Shown: positions 49,750 through 59,826 of the stretch, piece by piece | Layout: each line of letters begins with the position of its first letter | Position numbering within the stretch: the first letter of the stretch is position 1 | Origin: Tubulanus polymorphus | Lineage: Eukaryota; Nemertea; Palaeonemertea; Tubulaniformes; Tubulanidae | Direction of reading: 5' to 3' | Assembly (NCBI RefSeq): GCF_964204645.1 | Contig: NC_134030.1 | Location: forward strand, 10,848,278 to 10,912,277 | DNA length: 64,000 bases | The notes under the pieces: model-generated | The model's database searches: none | The model's input: only the letters and a program-made list of their open reading frames with translations | What the model was told of the DNA's origin: nothing | Made by a program: the position numbers and the translations under genes

Positions 49750-50162
49750 TTATCCCGGGTATTTGCTTCTGTATTTGTTATAACCTGGTGAATACCCGCG
49801 ACGAGCGAGATCGCGAGCGATTTCTTCTTCAGTCGAATCATCAACTGCAGCTTTAGCGTTCACCATCGACCACAAACAGATCACAAACAACATGATCGGA
49901 AGTAAACTTCTCAACATATTCATCAGCATTGACGCTAAAAATTAAACAGTAGTCAACGTATTTTTGACGCAATAGATTAAGAAGATAGTCAATGTAGCCT
50001 ATTATCATTATTTCTATTATTAGGATTATTCAATTTAACTGATAGAAAGTAGAGAAAATTACTTCTTCGTTAGAAAAATAGAAATCAATCCAACTTTAAA
50101 AACGTTTCTTACAAGTTGCTGTTCGAATGACGATGAAATTACGAATTTGACTTACCGATCAT
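49750..50162 (-). CDS. Small secreted peptide precursor, copy 1 (NK type)
   Basis: Coding exons 50162-50156 (ATGATCG) and 49934-49750 give 63 residues. The signal peptide starts MIASMLMNMLRS with a Leu/Ile/Met core and ends ..WSMVNA. An acidic spacer follows (KAAVDDSTEEEIARDLA), then Arg-Arg and GYSPGYNKYRSKYPG-stop. Family knowledge of prohormone processing predicts cleavage after RR and use of the final Gly for C-terminal amidation. I recognise no known family; an amidated neuropeptide or a cationic host-defence peptide are both possible. An acceptor at 50217-50216 and a donor after 50705 suggest an upstream untranslated exon. AATAAA (seen as TTTATT, 49681-49686) lies downstream. Here Asn replaces the first Lys of the internal KK found in copies 4 and 5. 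Confidence 0.75.
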
Positions 50163-51294
50163 TTTTACGATTGTTTTGGGAACAAATCACAGACGTTTAC
50201 GAACAATTTATGAAGCTAAAATGAGAATTATATACACCATAAATGCATTGGAAATTACATTGTGATTAGACTGTATTAACGATACGATTATGAAAAGATC
50301 GTAGACACACTGAAAATGCATTGAAACAGAAAGTAAATTCATTCTAAAAACACTACAATTACATTGTAAATACACTACAAATATAATGAAAATCACGTGA
50401 ATACATTGAAGATACATCGAATATTTTACGCATTGGCTATACGATGCACATACATTATAAATACAATTTTAATTCAATAGAAAAGGCGATCGCCAATACA
50501 CCGGAAATGCATTTTCATTTACTTCCGTAAAAAGTAGAAGGAACCGTCTCTGGTGAATATTAAAACAAATTATAAATGAAATTCGATTTTAGTTCGTGAC
50601 ATTTTAGAATCGATTTTTAACGGTTTTCTTGTTTTGCGAACAATAGCAAAATATCAGACGGCTCAAAATCACGGCTTGACAATTCATCGTTATAGTAAAC
50701 TTACCTTCGAATTCAAACGATTCCGATGAACTGATGAAATATCGATGAAAAATGATCGGTTTAAATCGAAACCCGGTTCATTGTCGAAACTCAAACTCTG
50801 CCGGAAATTTCGAATGCGTGCAGAAAATTCACTCGACCAAATATAGAAATAATAGAGGGCTCTTTAGCTATTAATTGTTCCCCACGTCTCGCTCCGCAGG
50901 AACCCCGTCAATGCGACAGCCGTCGATTATTTCAGTCTCCGGTTGAGTTACTTTTTCGCACGCATTCGATGTTTCGACATTAATAAATTGTGAATTCACG
51001 TTTTCATAATAAGGGCCACTGATTGACAGTCTGAGATGAGTGACACAGGTTGCACCGACTTTTAACATTCAAAATTACAGAGATTGTTCATAGAATAAAC
51101 ATCTCAATTTATTTCCTTTGTGTTTAAATGTATTTCTCGGTGTATTTACAATGTATTTTCGGTGCATTTGAAATGTGATTTCCGGTGTATTCACAATGTA
51201 ATTTCCAAGGTATGCACGATGTATTCTGTTCTTATTCTAGTTTCATAAATTGCTCGTAAAAATCTGCGATTTGTTGCAAAACCAATCCGTTAAA

Positions 51295-51651
51295 ATGATC
51301 GGTAAGTCAAATTCGTGATTTCATTTTTAAACTTCGAATATGAACTTGTCACGCATTCAAATAGCGATTGATCTTTTCTTACGAAATATTTTTCTCTTTT
51401 TTTCTGTCTTAGATAAACATGATTAGAAACACAATGAAAATACGTTGACTACTGTTTAACTTTTAGCGTCAATGCTGATGAAAATGTTGAGAAGTTTACT
51501 CCGATCATGTTGTATGTGGATCTGTTTGTGGTCGATGGTGAACGCTAAAGCTGCAGTTGATGATTCGACTGAAGAAGAAATCGCTCGCGATCTCGCTCGT
51601 CGCGGGTATTCACCAGGTTATAAGAAAAACGGAAGCAAATACCCGGGATAA
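51295..51651 (+). CDS. Small secreted peptide precursor, copy 2 (altered signal peptide)
   Basis: Exons 51295-51301 and 51467-51651, 63 residues. Compared with copy 4, one T is missing in the signal-peptide core and one base is added about 15 bases later. The frame is restored, but seven residues change (LPIMLLV becomes LRSCCMW), which weakens the hydrophobic core. The mature part is GYSPGYKKNGSKYPG, with YR replaced by NG. The upstream untranslated exon and TATA region that copy 4 has at 57541-57868 is missing here, so this copy may not be expressed or secreted normally. AATAAA at 51710-51715. It is divergent from copy 1 and is followed by the minus-strand receptor pseudogene. Confidence 0.65.
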
Positions 51652-51865
51652 ACCACTGATTCCACAATGGATAAACTACTGATTCCACGTCATGTAATTT
51701 GTATGAATTAATAAATCATGATTTAAGTTGATGATCCTAAGCAAAAAATACTGTCTTTATATTGATTGTGTTCTTCGCTGTTCTATGGAAGTGCCGTAAT
51801 TGATGATTCAATTGAAGGACTCGCTCGTGGCGGACTTTGTAGTAACTAGAAATTTTACTGGTCGG

Positions 51866-52075
51866 TTAGGAACTCGATTTTCCGAGCGAATAATATCCGT
51901 CGCAGATTTCGATGATGACCTGCAACCTCCACCTCCAGGTCCTCGATAGATGAGACGACAAAGATCCAACTCCGATAAAACCGTGGATTATTTCAGCTAA
52001 AGCTATCAATATCTTGGCGTTTTCAAATATCGAATATGGGTATTCCAAGTACTTGTGACACAAAAGTGAAAACAT
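51866..52075 (-). other. Small open frame kept in both arms (left copy)
   Basis: A 69-codon frame downstream of the receptor pseudogene, starting MFSLLCHKYLEYPYSIFEN and ending ICDGYYSLGKSSS. The same frame is open in the right arm (63131-63358). The opposite strand is also partly open (..DDDLQPPPPGPR-stop in both arms). The arms are so alike that shared openness is weak evidence for coding. Function unknown; it may be receptor 3' UTR. Confidence 0.25.
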
Positions 52076-52527
52076 CGATGAAAATTAATGCATTTAAAAC
52101 CGCCGTCAAATCAAAAAGTTGCTTTCGTTATGTAGTTAATACATGTTTTTTTTATATTGTGCAGGTATTACAACATCAAAACATCGGTAATCTCTATAGG
52201 AATGGGGTACCGGCACACACATCAGATGGCATAACAATAAATTTTGAACTGCATTTTTAGGTTCCTAAATGGAGACGTTGTCAAACAAGTCTATACGGTA
52301 TAGTTTTAGTAGAAATTGTCTTACTAATGAGAAAAGTTGATTCCAATTGAATCTAAATGTAGAACAGACTGAAGAAAGGTAACCGAGTAACCACTTGCGA
52401 ACCTGGTGGATTCTCGCCTGCCATACGTGGAATCCTCGATTGCCTTAGTAGCGGTGCCGGCACACCATTGTGCGATAATCCAAAAAATATCGGATCCACG
52501 ACGGATTGCCTCCTCTAATATTCTAAG

Positions 52528-53856
52528 CTAAGTATTGGCTTCATTGCCTGACGAAGGTACGTTAGTTTTGTAGGTTTTGTCCGACCTTTGATTACTTTCC
52601 GATTGATCGGAAGTATTCTGCATTGACGCGTGGACATTCCGTCTCAGCACCGATCTACACGCGCCCATCTTCTGTTTGAAAAGGGCGCGCAACTCGTTAC
52701 CAGAAATAACATAAATGAAGAAGTTGACGCTGTAGTTCATCTGGTAGAAGAACTCGATGATTTCTCTTGTCGGCATCTCGACGTATTTGGGAATGGAGCC
52801 GTAGTATTTCTTGTAGATCTCCTCGAATATCCAGGCCGGCAGCGTGAGTATCAAGAATGAGAATGTGAGCAGCATTAACATGAAGGTGATTTTGTTGCGT
52901 GATTTTGTCGCCAATTTCTTCGTTTCTTTGACCGAGCGTTGGCGTCGTGTTAACGAAAAGACGACCAATCCGTTGCAGACGATGATTATCATCGCCGGAA
53001 TGTATTCCATCGGAAATCCCAGGTAGAGTTGAGTTACCCATCCGATTTCGTACGGCACGGCACAAAACTGCACCTCCTCGACGAATCGGATATATATGAT
53101 GTAGTACAGCGTCGATAGAATAGCGAATATAAACATACCGACGATGACGATGGCAGATGTTTTCGGCGTCAATCGTCGCGATATAACGGGAACCAAACGA
53201 CGGTAAAGCGTTCGGCCGCAATAGTAGCCATCATCCAAGCACCACTAGTCTGAAATACATCCGGGATACCTGGAATCGTAACAACAGAAACAACATTAAA
53301 TCAATCATTATCAATATACAAATTTTTGGCGATAACTACAAATTAAGTATTCCGGAAACTTCGACTTCTTGAGCCGCTACACACATAAGGAATCGAATGT
53401 TACAAAATACATATTCAAAGTTACCTTCACTCAGAATACAACCAACATCGTCGGTAATCTTAATGAGAAGCCCTCCGCCGGTAGCTAGCGATATCATGTT
53501 AATCCAGGAACACAGACGAACTCCAATCATAGCCGTATCGCAAACGGCTAGTGTCATTATATACCAGGCGTACGTATGTTTCCTCATCGACCGGTCCAGC
53601 ATCAGAATCAACGCGAACGTATTACCAACCATGCCAGTCAGCATGATCAATGGCGTGCCGAGAAACCGCATCCAGCGGATCCATTGCGGCAACGTGTTTA
53701 TATCCCAAAAATATTCGCTATCAACGCCGGCCAGTACTCGAGAATCCATTTGGTCGACGCTGCTTTAGTTGGTTCAGTCGTTGCGTTGATCGTCTGATTC
53801 AAGGTAGCGTTCAGAAATGTGGCTGGCTCCGTTGAGCTCAATGTTAAATTTGACAT
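52528..53856 (-). pseudogene. Peptide-type class A GPCR, left-arm copy with two frameshifts
   Basis: The exon layout matches the right-arm gene: 53856-53425 and 53269-52528, splice within a Gly codon before TM3. Relative to that gene there are two in-frame 3-bp deletions in the N-terminal region, a one-base deletion in a T run (A5 at about 53707-53711 on the plus strand) and a one-base deletion near 53181-53187, just after the TM3 ERF motif. The exon lengths (432 against 439, and 742 against 743) agree with this. The first shift causes an early stop, though an inner ATG at 53749 could restart before TM1; the second cuts TM4-TM7 out of frame. Otherwise the two are very close, with about eleven substitutions over the roughly 247 residues of exon 2. 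Most likely a young pseudogene, unless the deletions are sequence errors. Confidence 0.82.
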
Positions 53857-54189
53857 TGTCGATGATTACCAAAGGTTGCGCACCTTAAACAAACAAAAAG
53901 AGATCTTCTAACTAACCGTATATCTTATGTGATATTATTACTATTATTATCATTACCATATTCAGTGCTCTGTTCACAGTAAAAATACAGCATATTAACA
54001 CATAATAACTACAATGACAGGTTAAGCAGGACTACGAAAAAGCCTGGATAAAAAGATTGGTTTTTAAAAATTCCTGAAACAGTTAAAACTATAAATGTGT
54101 ATAATTATGCATGTGCGATGGTCATTTTCTCTTAAGTCTGGCTTTCAAAATATAATTTGCATTTATATTTTGTATTTATATCTACATAC

Positions 54190-54300
54190 CTGTTATTGCT
54201 GCGGCAGGCTACTGTGCGGTTTCACCGGAAAGTGACCAGGCACGATTAAGCTCCCGAATTTATCGTGTAACCGAAATCAATAATAAATGACGTCACTTAT
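54190..54300 (-). promoter_or_regulatory. Putative receptor promoter with a consensus CRE (left arm)
   Basis: TGACGTCA, the full cAMP-response element, is at 54288-54295. About 95 bp downstream on the minus strand lies a donor-like 'caataacag|gtatgt' (exon end 54190), which could end an untranslated first exon. The same pair is present in the right arm. Confidence 0.45.
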
Positions 54301-56103
54301 AATTCTTCAATGGTGTGTGAGAAAACCGATTATCGAATATTTCAGTTACACCCATATCCGAGAAGATTAATACGCGAAAATTCATTTGCATTCTTTTATT
54401 CTAGATATAACATAATGCCCATAATCGATGGGTGCGAAAATTAAGGATTTGCCAGTGGAGCCAAGCGGAAGATTAAAATATCAATGCAAGGGTTGGTTTA
54501 GAATTGCAATGAATTTATACCGGCCATACAGTTTTTCCTGCATCATATAAAAAGGGTACCTATGACAAGCATGTCATTCTACTCTGATGCACGGACGAAT
54601 AAATATTAATCAACTGTTAAAAAAAGAAAAAGAAAATCTTTAATTATGCGAAATCATCTCAGAAATATAATATACGAATATTGATACATAGTTTCGGCCT
54701 AAGCTATATTGTTATAATAAATTAAGCTCAAATTTGCATTGACAAGCATATCATTCTACTCTGATGTACGGACGAATAATCAACTGTTATTTGGATTTGT
54801 CTATTTTCTTTTAAAGGATCTAGTACCCCCCGCACTGCGCTAAACGACCAACAAACACCCCACACGACAATAGCCCATAGGTCCAACTCTAGCTAATTTC
54901 TGTTTTGCACATTTTGAGAATAATTAGCTATCCAGGTCCAAGCACAAACCCATCTTATACCTTAGATATGTTGACGACATGTTCTGTGTTTTCAGAATTA
55001 CCAGTCAATATGTTTTTTGATGAATTGAACTCAATGCACTCCAATTTGAAATTCACATTTGAAATCGGTCCCAACCTCTTCTTGACGGTTAGCGGTAAAA
55101 ATCCCCAATTCTTCAAATTAGGTAAAAATCCCCTCTTTCTGAATGTAGTGTAAGTAGATGATACAATCTTAAGGTCAATCAATTCATAATGTTGATACAT
55201 ATATCCAATTTATTATTGTGGGACATCATAAAGATATCATGAGTATACAAACTTTAGTATATACTATTTGAATTAATACATACAACAAATTAACATTCAT
55301 TCATACTAAATTAGTACTCAAGGTTATCAAAAAGCTACTAAATTTTAATTCTGCGCGTCCATTTTAAAGTGAACCTTAAAGAGTGTTTGAAAGTTGCCAT
55401 AGTGTTTGTATCGATGTGAATATTCTTCAGACCGAGTTCCTCGTAGATCGTAGGTGATTAAGATTAGTTGTTTTATGCCCGAGTGTTTATACTACCTACT
55501 GGAAATAAATTCATCACCGTCATCATTTAGAATTGTCGGTTTTACTCGATTTATGAAACAACGTCTAACAGCACAGTGAAAAAAGGGCACCGACTGTGAA
55601 AAGGGCCAGTATTAATGCCCAGCGAGCGAGTTTGATTTCGAGTGCCATTTATTGGTATCATGCCACTAAATTTGCGTTCACATTCAATTTGCTTGTGCCT
55701 TTGATAGATTTTTGGTGAAATTTGACCTGTTTCGATTAAACTTATAGAGCTAAGATAATGTATCTTTTAGAATAGTGCCCTTTTGTGCAAAGGAAAGTGC
55801 CTTAGATTGCCCTTTATGATTTTGGGTAATTTATTTTCATTCACATTTTGCTTTAGGCATAGTAGAAAGAAAATTATCTTTTATGGCGCACAAGTTGTGT
55901 CCCCTTTTATTAACTTTTTTTTCCCGAAACAAACATTTTTCAAGGGTATTTGAAAACCGCGACTACTGTACGTGCTGCATGTGCGACAGTCTGGATCCGT
56001 AGCGCACCACTGCCTGTAGCGCACCACTGGTGACGTTTACTTTACAGAGGGCACTGATGCAGTGTTTCGGAAAAGTTTAGAAACATTAATTGACGCCGCC
56101 ATA
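54300..56103. other. Gene-free part of the left arm
   Basis: Mirrors 58519-60850. It contains two units of the GGTAAAAATCCCC minisatellite (55093-55135) and GGGCAC-type repeat sequence (55570-55860). Open frames at 54905-55200 come from these repeats. Confidence 0.5.
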
Positions 56104-56233
56104 AACGATAAGAGAATAAATTGAATAAAATCAGACGTTCCGTTTTTGATCATCCGTCAAAATTTTTATTGTATCGACTCACGCATATTACATGATGTCG
56201 AATCAGTAGTTTATCCACTGTGGAATCAGTGGT

Positions 56234-56640
56234 TTATCCCGGGTATTTGCTTCTGTATTTGTTATAACCTGGTGAATACCCGCGACGAGCGAGATCGCGA
56301 GCGATTTCTTCTTCGGTCGAATCATCAATTGCAGCTTTAGCGTTCACCATCGACCACAAACAGATCACAAACAACATGATCGGAAGTAAACTTCTCAACA
56401 TATTCATCAGCATTGACGCTAAAAATTAAACAGTAGTCAACGTTTTTTTGACGCTATAGATTAAGAAGATAGTCAATGTAGCCTATTATCATTATTTCTA
56501 TTATTAGGATTATTCAATTTAACTGATAGAAGGTAGAGAAAATTACTTCTTCGTTAGAAAAATCAATCTAACTTTAAAAACGTTTCTTACAAGTTGCTGT
56601 TCGAATGACGATGAAATTACGAATTTGACTTACCGATCAT
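56234..56640 (-). CDS. Small secreted peptide precursor, copy 3 (NK type)
   Basis: Exons 56640-56634 and 56418-56234, 63 residues. It matches copy 1 except for Ile in place of Val in the spacer (KAAIDDSTEEE). Signal peptide MIASMLMNMLRS..WSMVNA, Arg-Arg, then GYSPGYNKYRSKYPG-stop. An upstream untranslated exon is suggested by TATAAA (seen as TTTATA, 57238-57243), a donor after 57183 and an acceptor before 56693. TTTATT at 56165-56170 is the polyadenylation signal on this strand. It is divergently paired with copy 4. Confidence 0.75.
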
Positions 56641-56704
56641 TTTGACGATTGTTTTGGGAACAAATCACAGATGTTTAGGAACAATTTATTAAGCTAAAAT
56701 GAGA

Positions 56705-56990
56705 ATTATATACACCATAAATGCATTGGAAATTACATTGTGATTAGACTGTATTAACGATACGATTATGAAAAGATCGTAGACACATTGAAAATGCATT
56801 GAAACAGAAAGTAAATTCATTCTAAAAACACTACAATTACATTGTAAATACACTACAAATATGATGAAAATCACGTGAATACATTGAAGATACATCGAAT
56901 ATTTTATGCATTGGCTATACGATGCACATACATTATAAATACAATCTTAATACACTAAAAAATCCGATCGCTAATACACTGGAAATACAT
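56705..56990. repeat. Degenerate 22-bp repeats upstream of copy 3 coding exons
   Basis: Variants of the 22-bp unit CGAAAATACATTGTAAATAC plus 'ac' recur through the predicted first intron. The same occurs at 50230-50515 (copy 1) and, in the opposite sense, at 51118-51235 (copy 2, about five units of GTGTATTTACAATGTATTTT plus 'cg'); copy 4 keeps about two units at 57935-57972. Confidence 0.6.
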
Positions 56991-57182
56991 TTTCGGTTCC
57001 TTCCGTAAAAAGTAGAAGGAACCGTCTCTGGTGAATATTAAAACAAAATATAAATGAAATTCGATTTTAGTTCGTGACATTTTAGAATCGAATTTTAACG
57101 GTTTTCTTTTTTTTGCGAACAATAGCAAAATATCAGATCTACCAAATCACGGCTTGACAATTCATCGTTATAGTAAACTTAC

Positions 57183-57613
57183 CTTCGAATTCAAACGATT
57201 CCGATGAATTGATGAAATATCGATGAAAAATGATCGGTTTATATCGAAACCCGGTTCATTGTCGAAACTCAAACTCTGCTGGAAATTTCGAATGCGTGCA
57301 AAAAATTCACTCGACCAAATATAGAAATAATAGAGGGCTCTTTAGCTATTAATTGTTCCCCGCGTCTCGCTCCGCAGGAACCCCGTCAGTGCGAGAGCCG
57401 TCGATTATTTCAGTCTCCGGTTGAGTTACTTTTTCGCACGCATTCGATGTTTCGACAATTAAGTGACAATAAATTGTGAATTCACGCTTTCATAATTCGG
57501 GCCACTGATTAACAGTCTGAGATGAGTGACACAGGTTGCACCGATACGGTCAATATAAACCGTCCATTTTCATCGATGTTTCATCAGTTCTTCGGAATCG
57601 TTCGTATTCGAAG
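57183..57613. promoter_or_regulatory. Bidirectional promoter region between peptide copies 3 and 4
   Basis: The two sides mirror each other: TATAAA at 57554-57559 (plus) and 57238-57243 (minus), each followed within about 60 bp by 'cgattcc..gaa..gatg' type sequence and a donor AAG|GTAAGT (exon ends 57613 and 57183). With transcription starting about 30 bp after each TATA box, each gene would have a first exon of only about 30 bases. Inferred from sequence alone. Confidence 0.55.
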
Positions 57614-58012
57614 GTAAGTTTTCTTTTCGAGGAATCATAAAGTTTCGATCGGTGTCTCCAGTTGATGCTGACAGTATACGGGAGAAGTACGGACGAATCT
57701 CTGATAATTTGTTATCATTCGGATTAAATTTATGCAAAATTCATACATTTCATGATCGTCAAACCTTGATTCTAAAATTGTGTAGAGATATTGAACTTTA
57801 ACTTGAACCATTTGAGATGTTCGCTAAAAATCTGAGGAAATATCACAATTCAAATTTTTATATAATAAGATTTTTAACATTCAAAATTACAGAGATTGTT
57901 CATAGAAGAAGCATTACAATTTATCTCCTTTGTGTTTAAAATGTATTTCTCAGTGTATTTACAATGTATTTCAGCGAAAATCAGCGATTTGTTGCAAAAC
58001 CAATCCGTTAAA

Positions 58013-58376
58013 ATGATCGGTAAGTCAAATTCGTGATTTCATTTTTAAACTTCGAATATGAACTTGTCACGCATTCAAACAGCGATTGATCTTTTCTTAC
58101 GAAATATTTTTCTCTTTATTTCTGTCAATACAATTAGATAATCATGATTAGAAACACAATGAAAATACGTTGACTACTATTTAATTTTTAGCGTCAATGC
58201 TGATGAAAATGTTGAGAAGTTTACTTCCGATCATGTTGTTAGTGATCTGTTTGTGGTCGATGGTGAACGCTAAAGCTGCAGTTGATGATTCGACTGAAGA
58301 AGAAATCGCTCGCGATCTCGCTCGTCGGGGGTATTCACCAGGATATAAGAAATACAGAAGCAAATACCCGGGATAA
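58013..58376 (+). CDS. Small secreted peptide precursor, copy 4 (KK type)
   Basis: Exons 58013-58019 (ATGATCG) and 58192-58376, donor GTAAGT, 63 residues. Signal peptide to about residue 29 (MIASMLMKMLRSLLPIMLLV..SMVNA), acidic spacer of 17 residues (KAAVDDSTEEEIARDLA), RR, GYSPGYKKYRSKYPG-stop. The RR site and the internal KK could release GYSPGY and an amidated YRSKYP, or one longer amidated peptide. The protein is identical to copy 5. An upstream exon is predicted from TATAAA at 57554, a donor after 57613 and an acceptor before 57975. AATAAA at 58440-58445. Of the copies lying wholly inside the window this KK-type gene is the most complete. Confidence 0.78.
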
Positions 58377-59261
58377 ACCACTGATTCCACAGTGGATAAA
58401 CTACTGATTCGATATCATGTAATATGCGTGAGTCGATACAATAAAAATTTTGACGGATGATCAAAAACGGAACCTGATTTTATTCAATTTCATTCTCTTA
58501 TCGTTTATGGCGGCGTCAATTAATGTTTCTAAACTTTCCCGAAACACTGCATCAGTGCCCTCTGTAAAGTAGACGACACCAGTGGTGCGCTACAGGCGCG
58601 GGTCCAGACTGTCGCACATGCAGCACGTACAGTAGTCGCGGTTTTCAAATACCCTTGAAAAATGTTTGTTTCGGGAAAAAAGTTAATAAAAGGGGACACA
58701 ATTTGTGCGCCATAAAAGATAATTTTCTTTCTACTATGCCTAAAGCAAAATGTGAATGAAAATGAATTACCCAAAATCATAAAGGGCAATCTAAGGCACT
58801 TTCTTTTACTCCAGAGGGCACTATTCTAAAAGAGACATTATCGTAGCTCTATAAGTTTAATCGAAACAGGTCAAATTTCACCAAAAATCTATCAAAGGCA
58901 CAAGCAAATTGAATGTGAAGGCAAATTTAGTGGCATTATACCAATAAATGGCACTCAAAATCAAACTCGCTCGTACATGGGCATTCATACTGGCCCTTTT
59001 CACAGTCGGTGCCCTTTTTTCACTGTGCTGTTAGACGTTGTTTCATGAGTCGAGTAAAACCGACAATTCTAAATGATGACGGTGATGAATTTATTTCCAG
59101 TAGGTAGTATAAACACTCGGGCATAAAACAACTAATCTTAATCATCTACGATCTACGAGGAACTCGGTCTGAAGAAATTCACATCGATACACTATGACAA
59201 CTTTCAAACACTCTTTAAGGTTCACTTTAAAATGGACGCGCAGCATTGAAATTTAGAAGTA

Positions 59262-59826
59262 GCCCAGTGTCGGATGCTTTTCTGTAAACCCGCAAAATAA
59301 AAGTATTACCAATTTCTAAAGGTCCTTGAATATCGGTGTCAAGCAGAGTTGTAGGTAAAAATCCCCTGGGAAAAAATCCCCTAGGTAAAAATCCCCTTGG
59401 TAAATATCCCCTTGGTAAAAATCCCCTAGGTAAAAATCGATCCCCAAATATTCAAAGTAGGTGAATATCCCCACTTGGTGATTTTCAAGAACATTTCAAA
59501 GCAAAACGTTACTCCAATTTTGTTCATTTGCAATGAGACTGAAATGTGTTTGAACTGCGCAATGGAATCTTTCGTTGGAATAAATTCTTTAAGTAAACTT
59601 TTAGAATGAAATAAATTGTTAGAATTAATAAGAATAATGAACTTTTTATATGATATATCTTAAAATTCGAACTGGAATATTTTTGAACAGTCTCTTGTTG
59701 ACTTGCGGTATATTTGGGCAGTGCAATGCCATGAGTTATAAGCGATAATGAACTTTTAATTCTAGATATTTTAGATTCAAGCAAGTGTAATATATTTGAA
59801 ATGTGTGGTGATGAACCTTTTCATTA
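59262..59826. repeat. Right-arm-specific insertion with a 15-bp minisatellite
   Basis: Absent from the matching place in the left arm (about 55325-55380). It carries six or more units of TAGGTAAAAATCCCC (59353-59455). No clear terminal repeats or coding frame. Confidence 0.6.

Larger units (their letters stand above)
49621..51652. repeat. Duplicated block holding a divergent peptide-gene pair (block A)
   Basis: This block matches 56104-58376 in the same orientation nearly base for base, apart from a segment of about 330 bp (57541-57868) missing here. Homology starts at 'acgataagagaataaattgaata' on the left (49623 and 56104). It contains peptide copy 1 (minus) and copy 2 (plus), head to head. 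Confidence 0.85.
51061..56103. repeat. Left arm of a large inverted repeat
   Basis: This arm is the reverse complement of 58519-64000. Paired landmarks: peptide copy 2 and copy 5 starts (51295, 63936); receptor stops (52528, 62699); receptor starts (53856, 61298); CRE sites (54288, 60874); TAGCTAATT segments (about 54890, 60270). Landmark sums are nearly constant (about 115,150-115,230 on the outer side, about 114,600 near the centre), the step being an insertion of about 560 bp in the right arm. The right arm continues to the end of the window. Confidence 0.85.
56104..58376. repeat. Duplicated block holding a divergent peptide-gene pair (block B)
   Basis: Direct copy of 49621-51652, with an additional 57541-57868 segment that holds a TATA box and a splice donor for copy 4. 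It lies at the centre of the large inverted repeat. Confidence 0.85.

Noticed and set aside
50208-50417. Conserved hydrophobic minus-strand frame, also at 56689-56895
   Set aside because: It runs through the AT-rich 22-bp repeats in the predicted first intron of the peptide genes; conservation follows from block duplication.
52697-53221. Alternative Arg/His-rich frame in the left receptor, also in the right arm (61988-62530)
   Set aside because: It is the out-of-frame reading of the receptor exon; the receptor frame has all class A motifs.
54905-55200. Open frames on both strands, repeated at 59963-60163
   Set aside because: They come from the GGGATTTTTACC minisatellite and mirrored arm sequence; no domain, both strands open.
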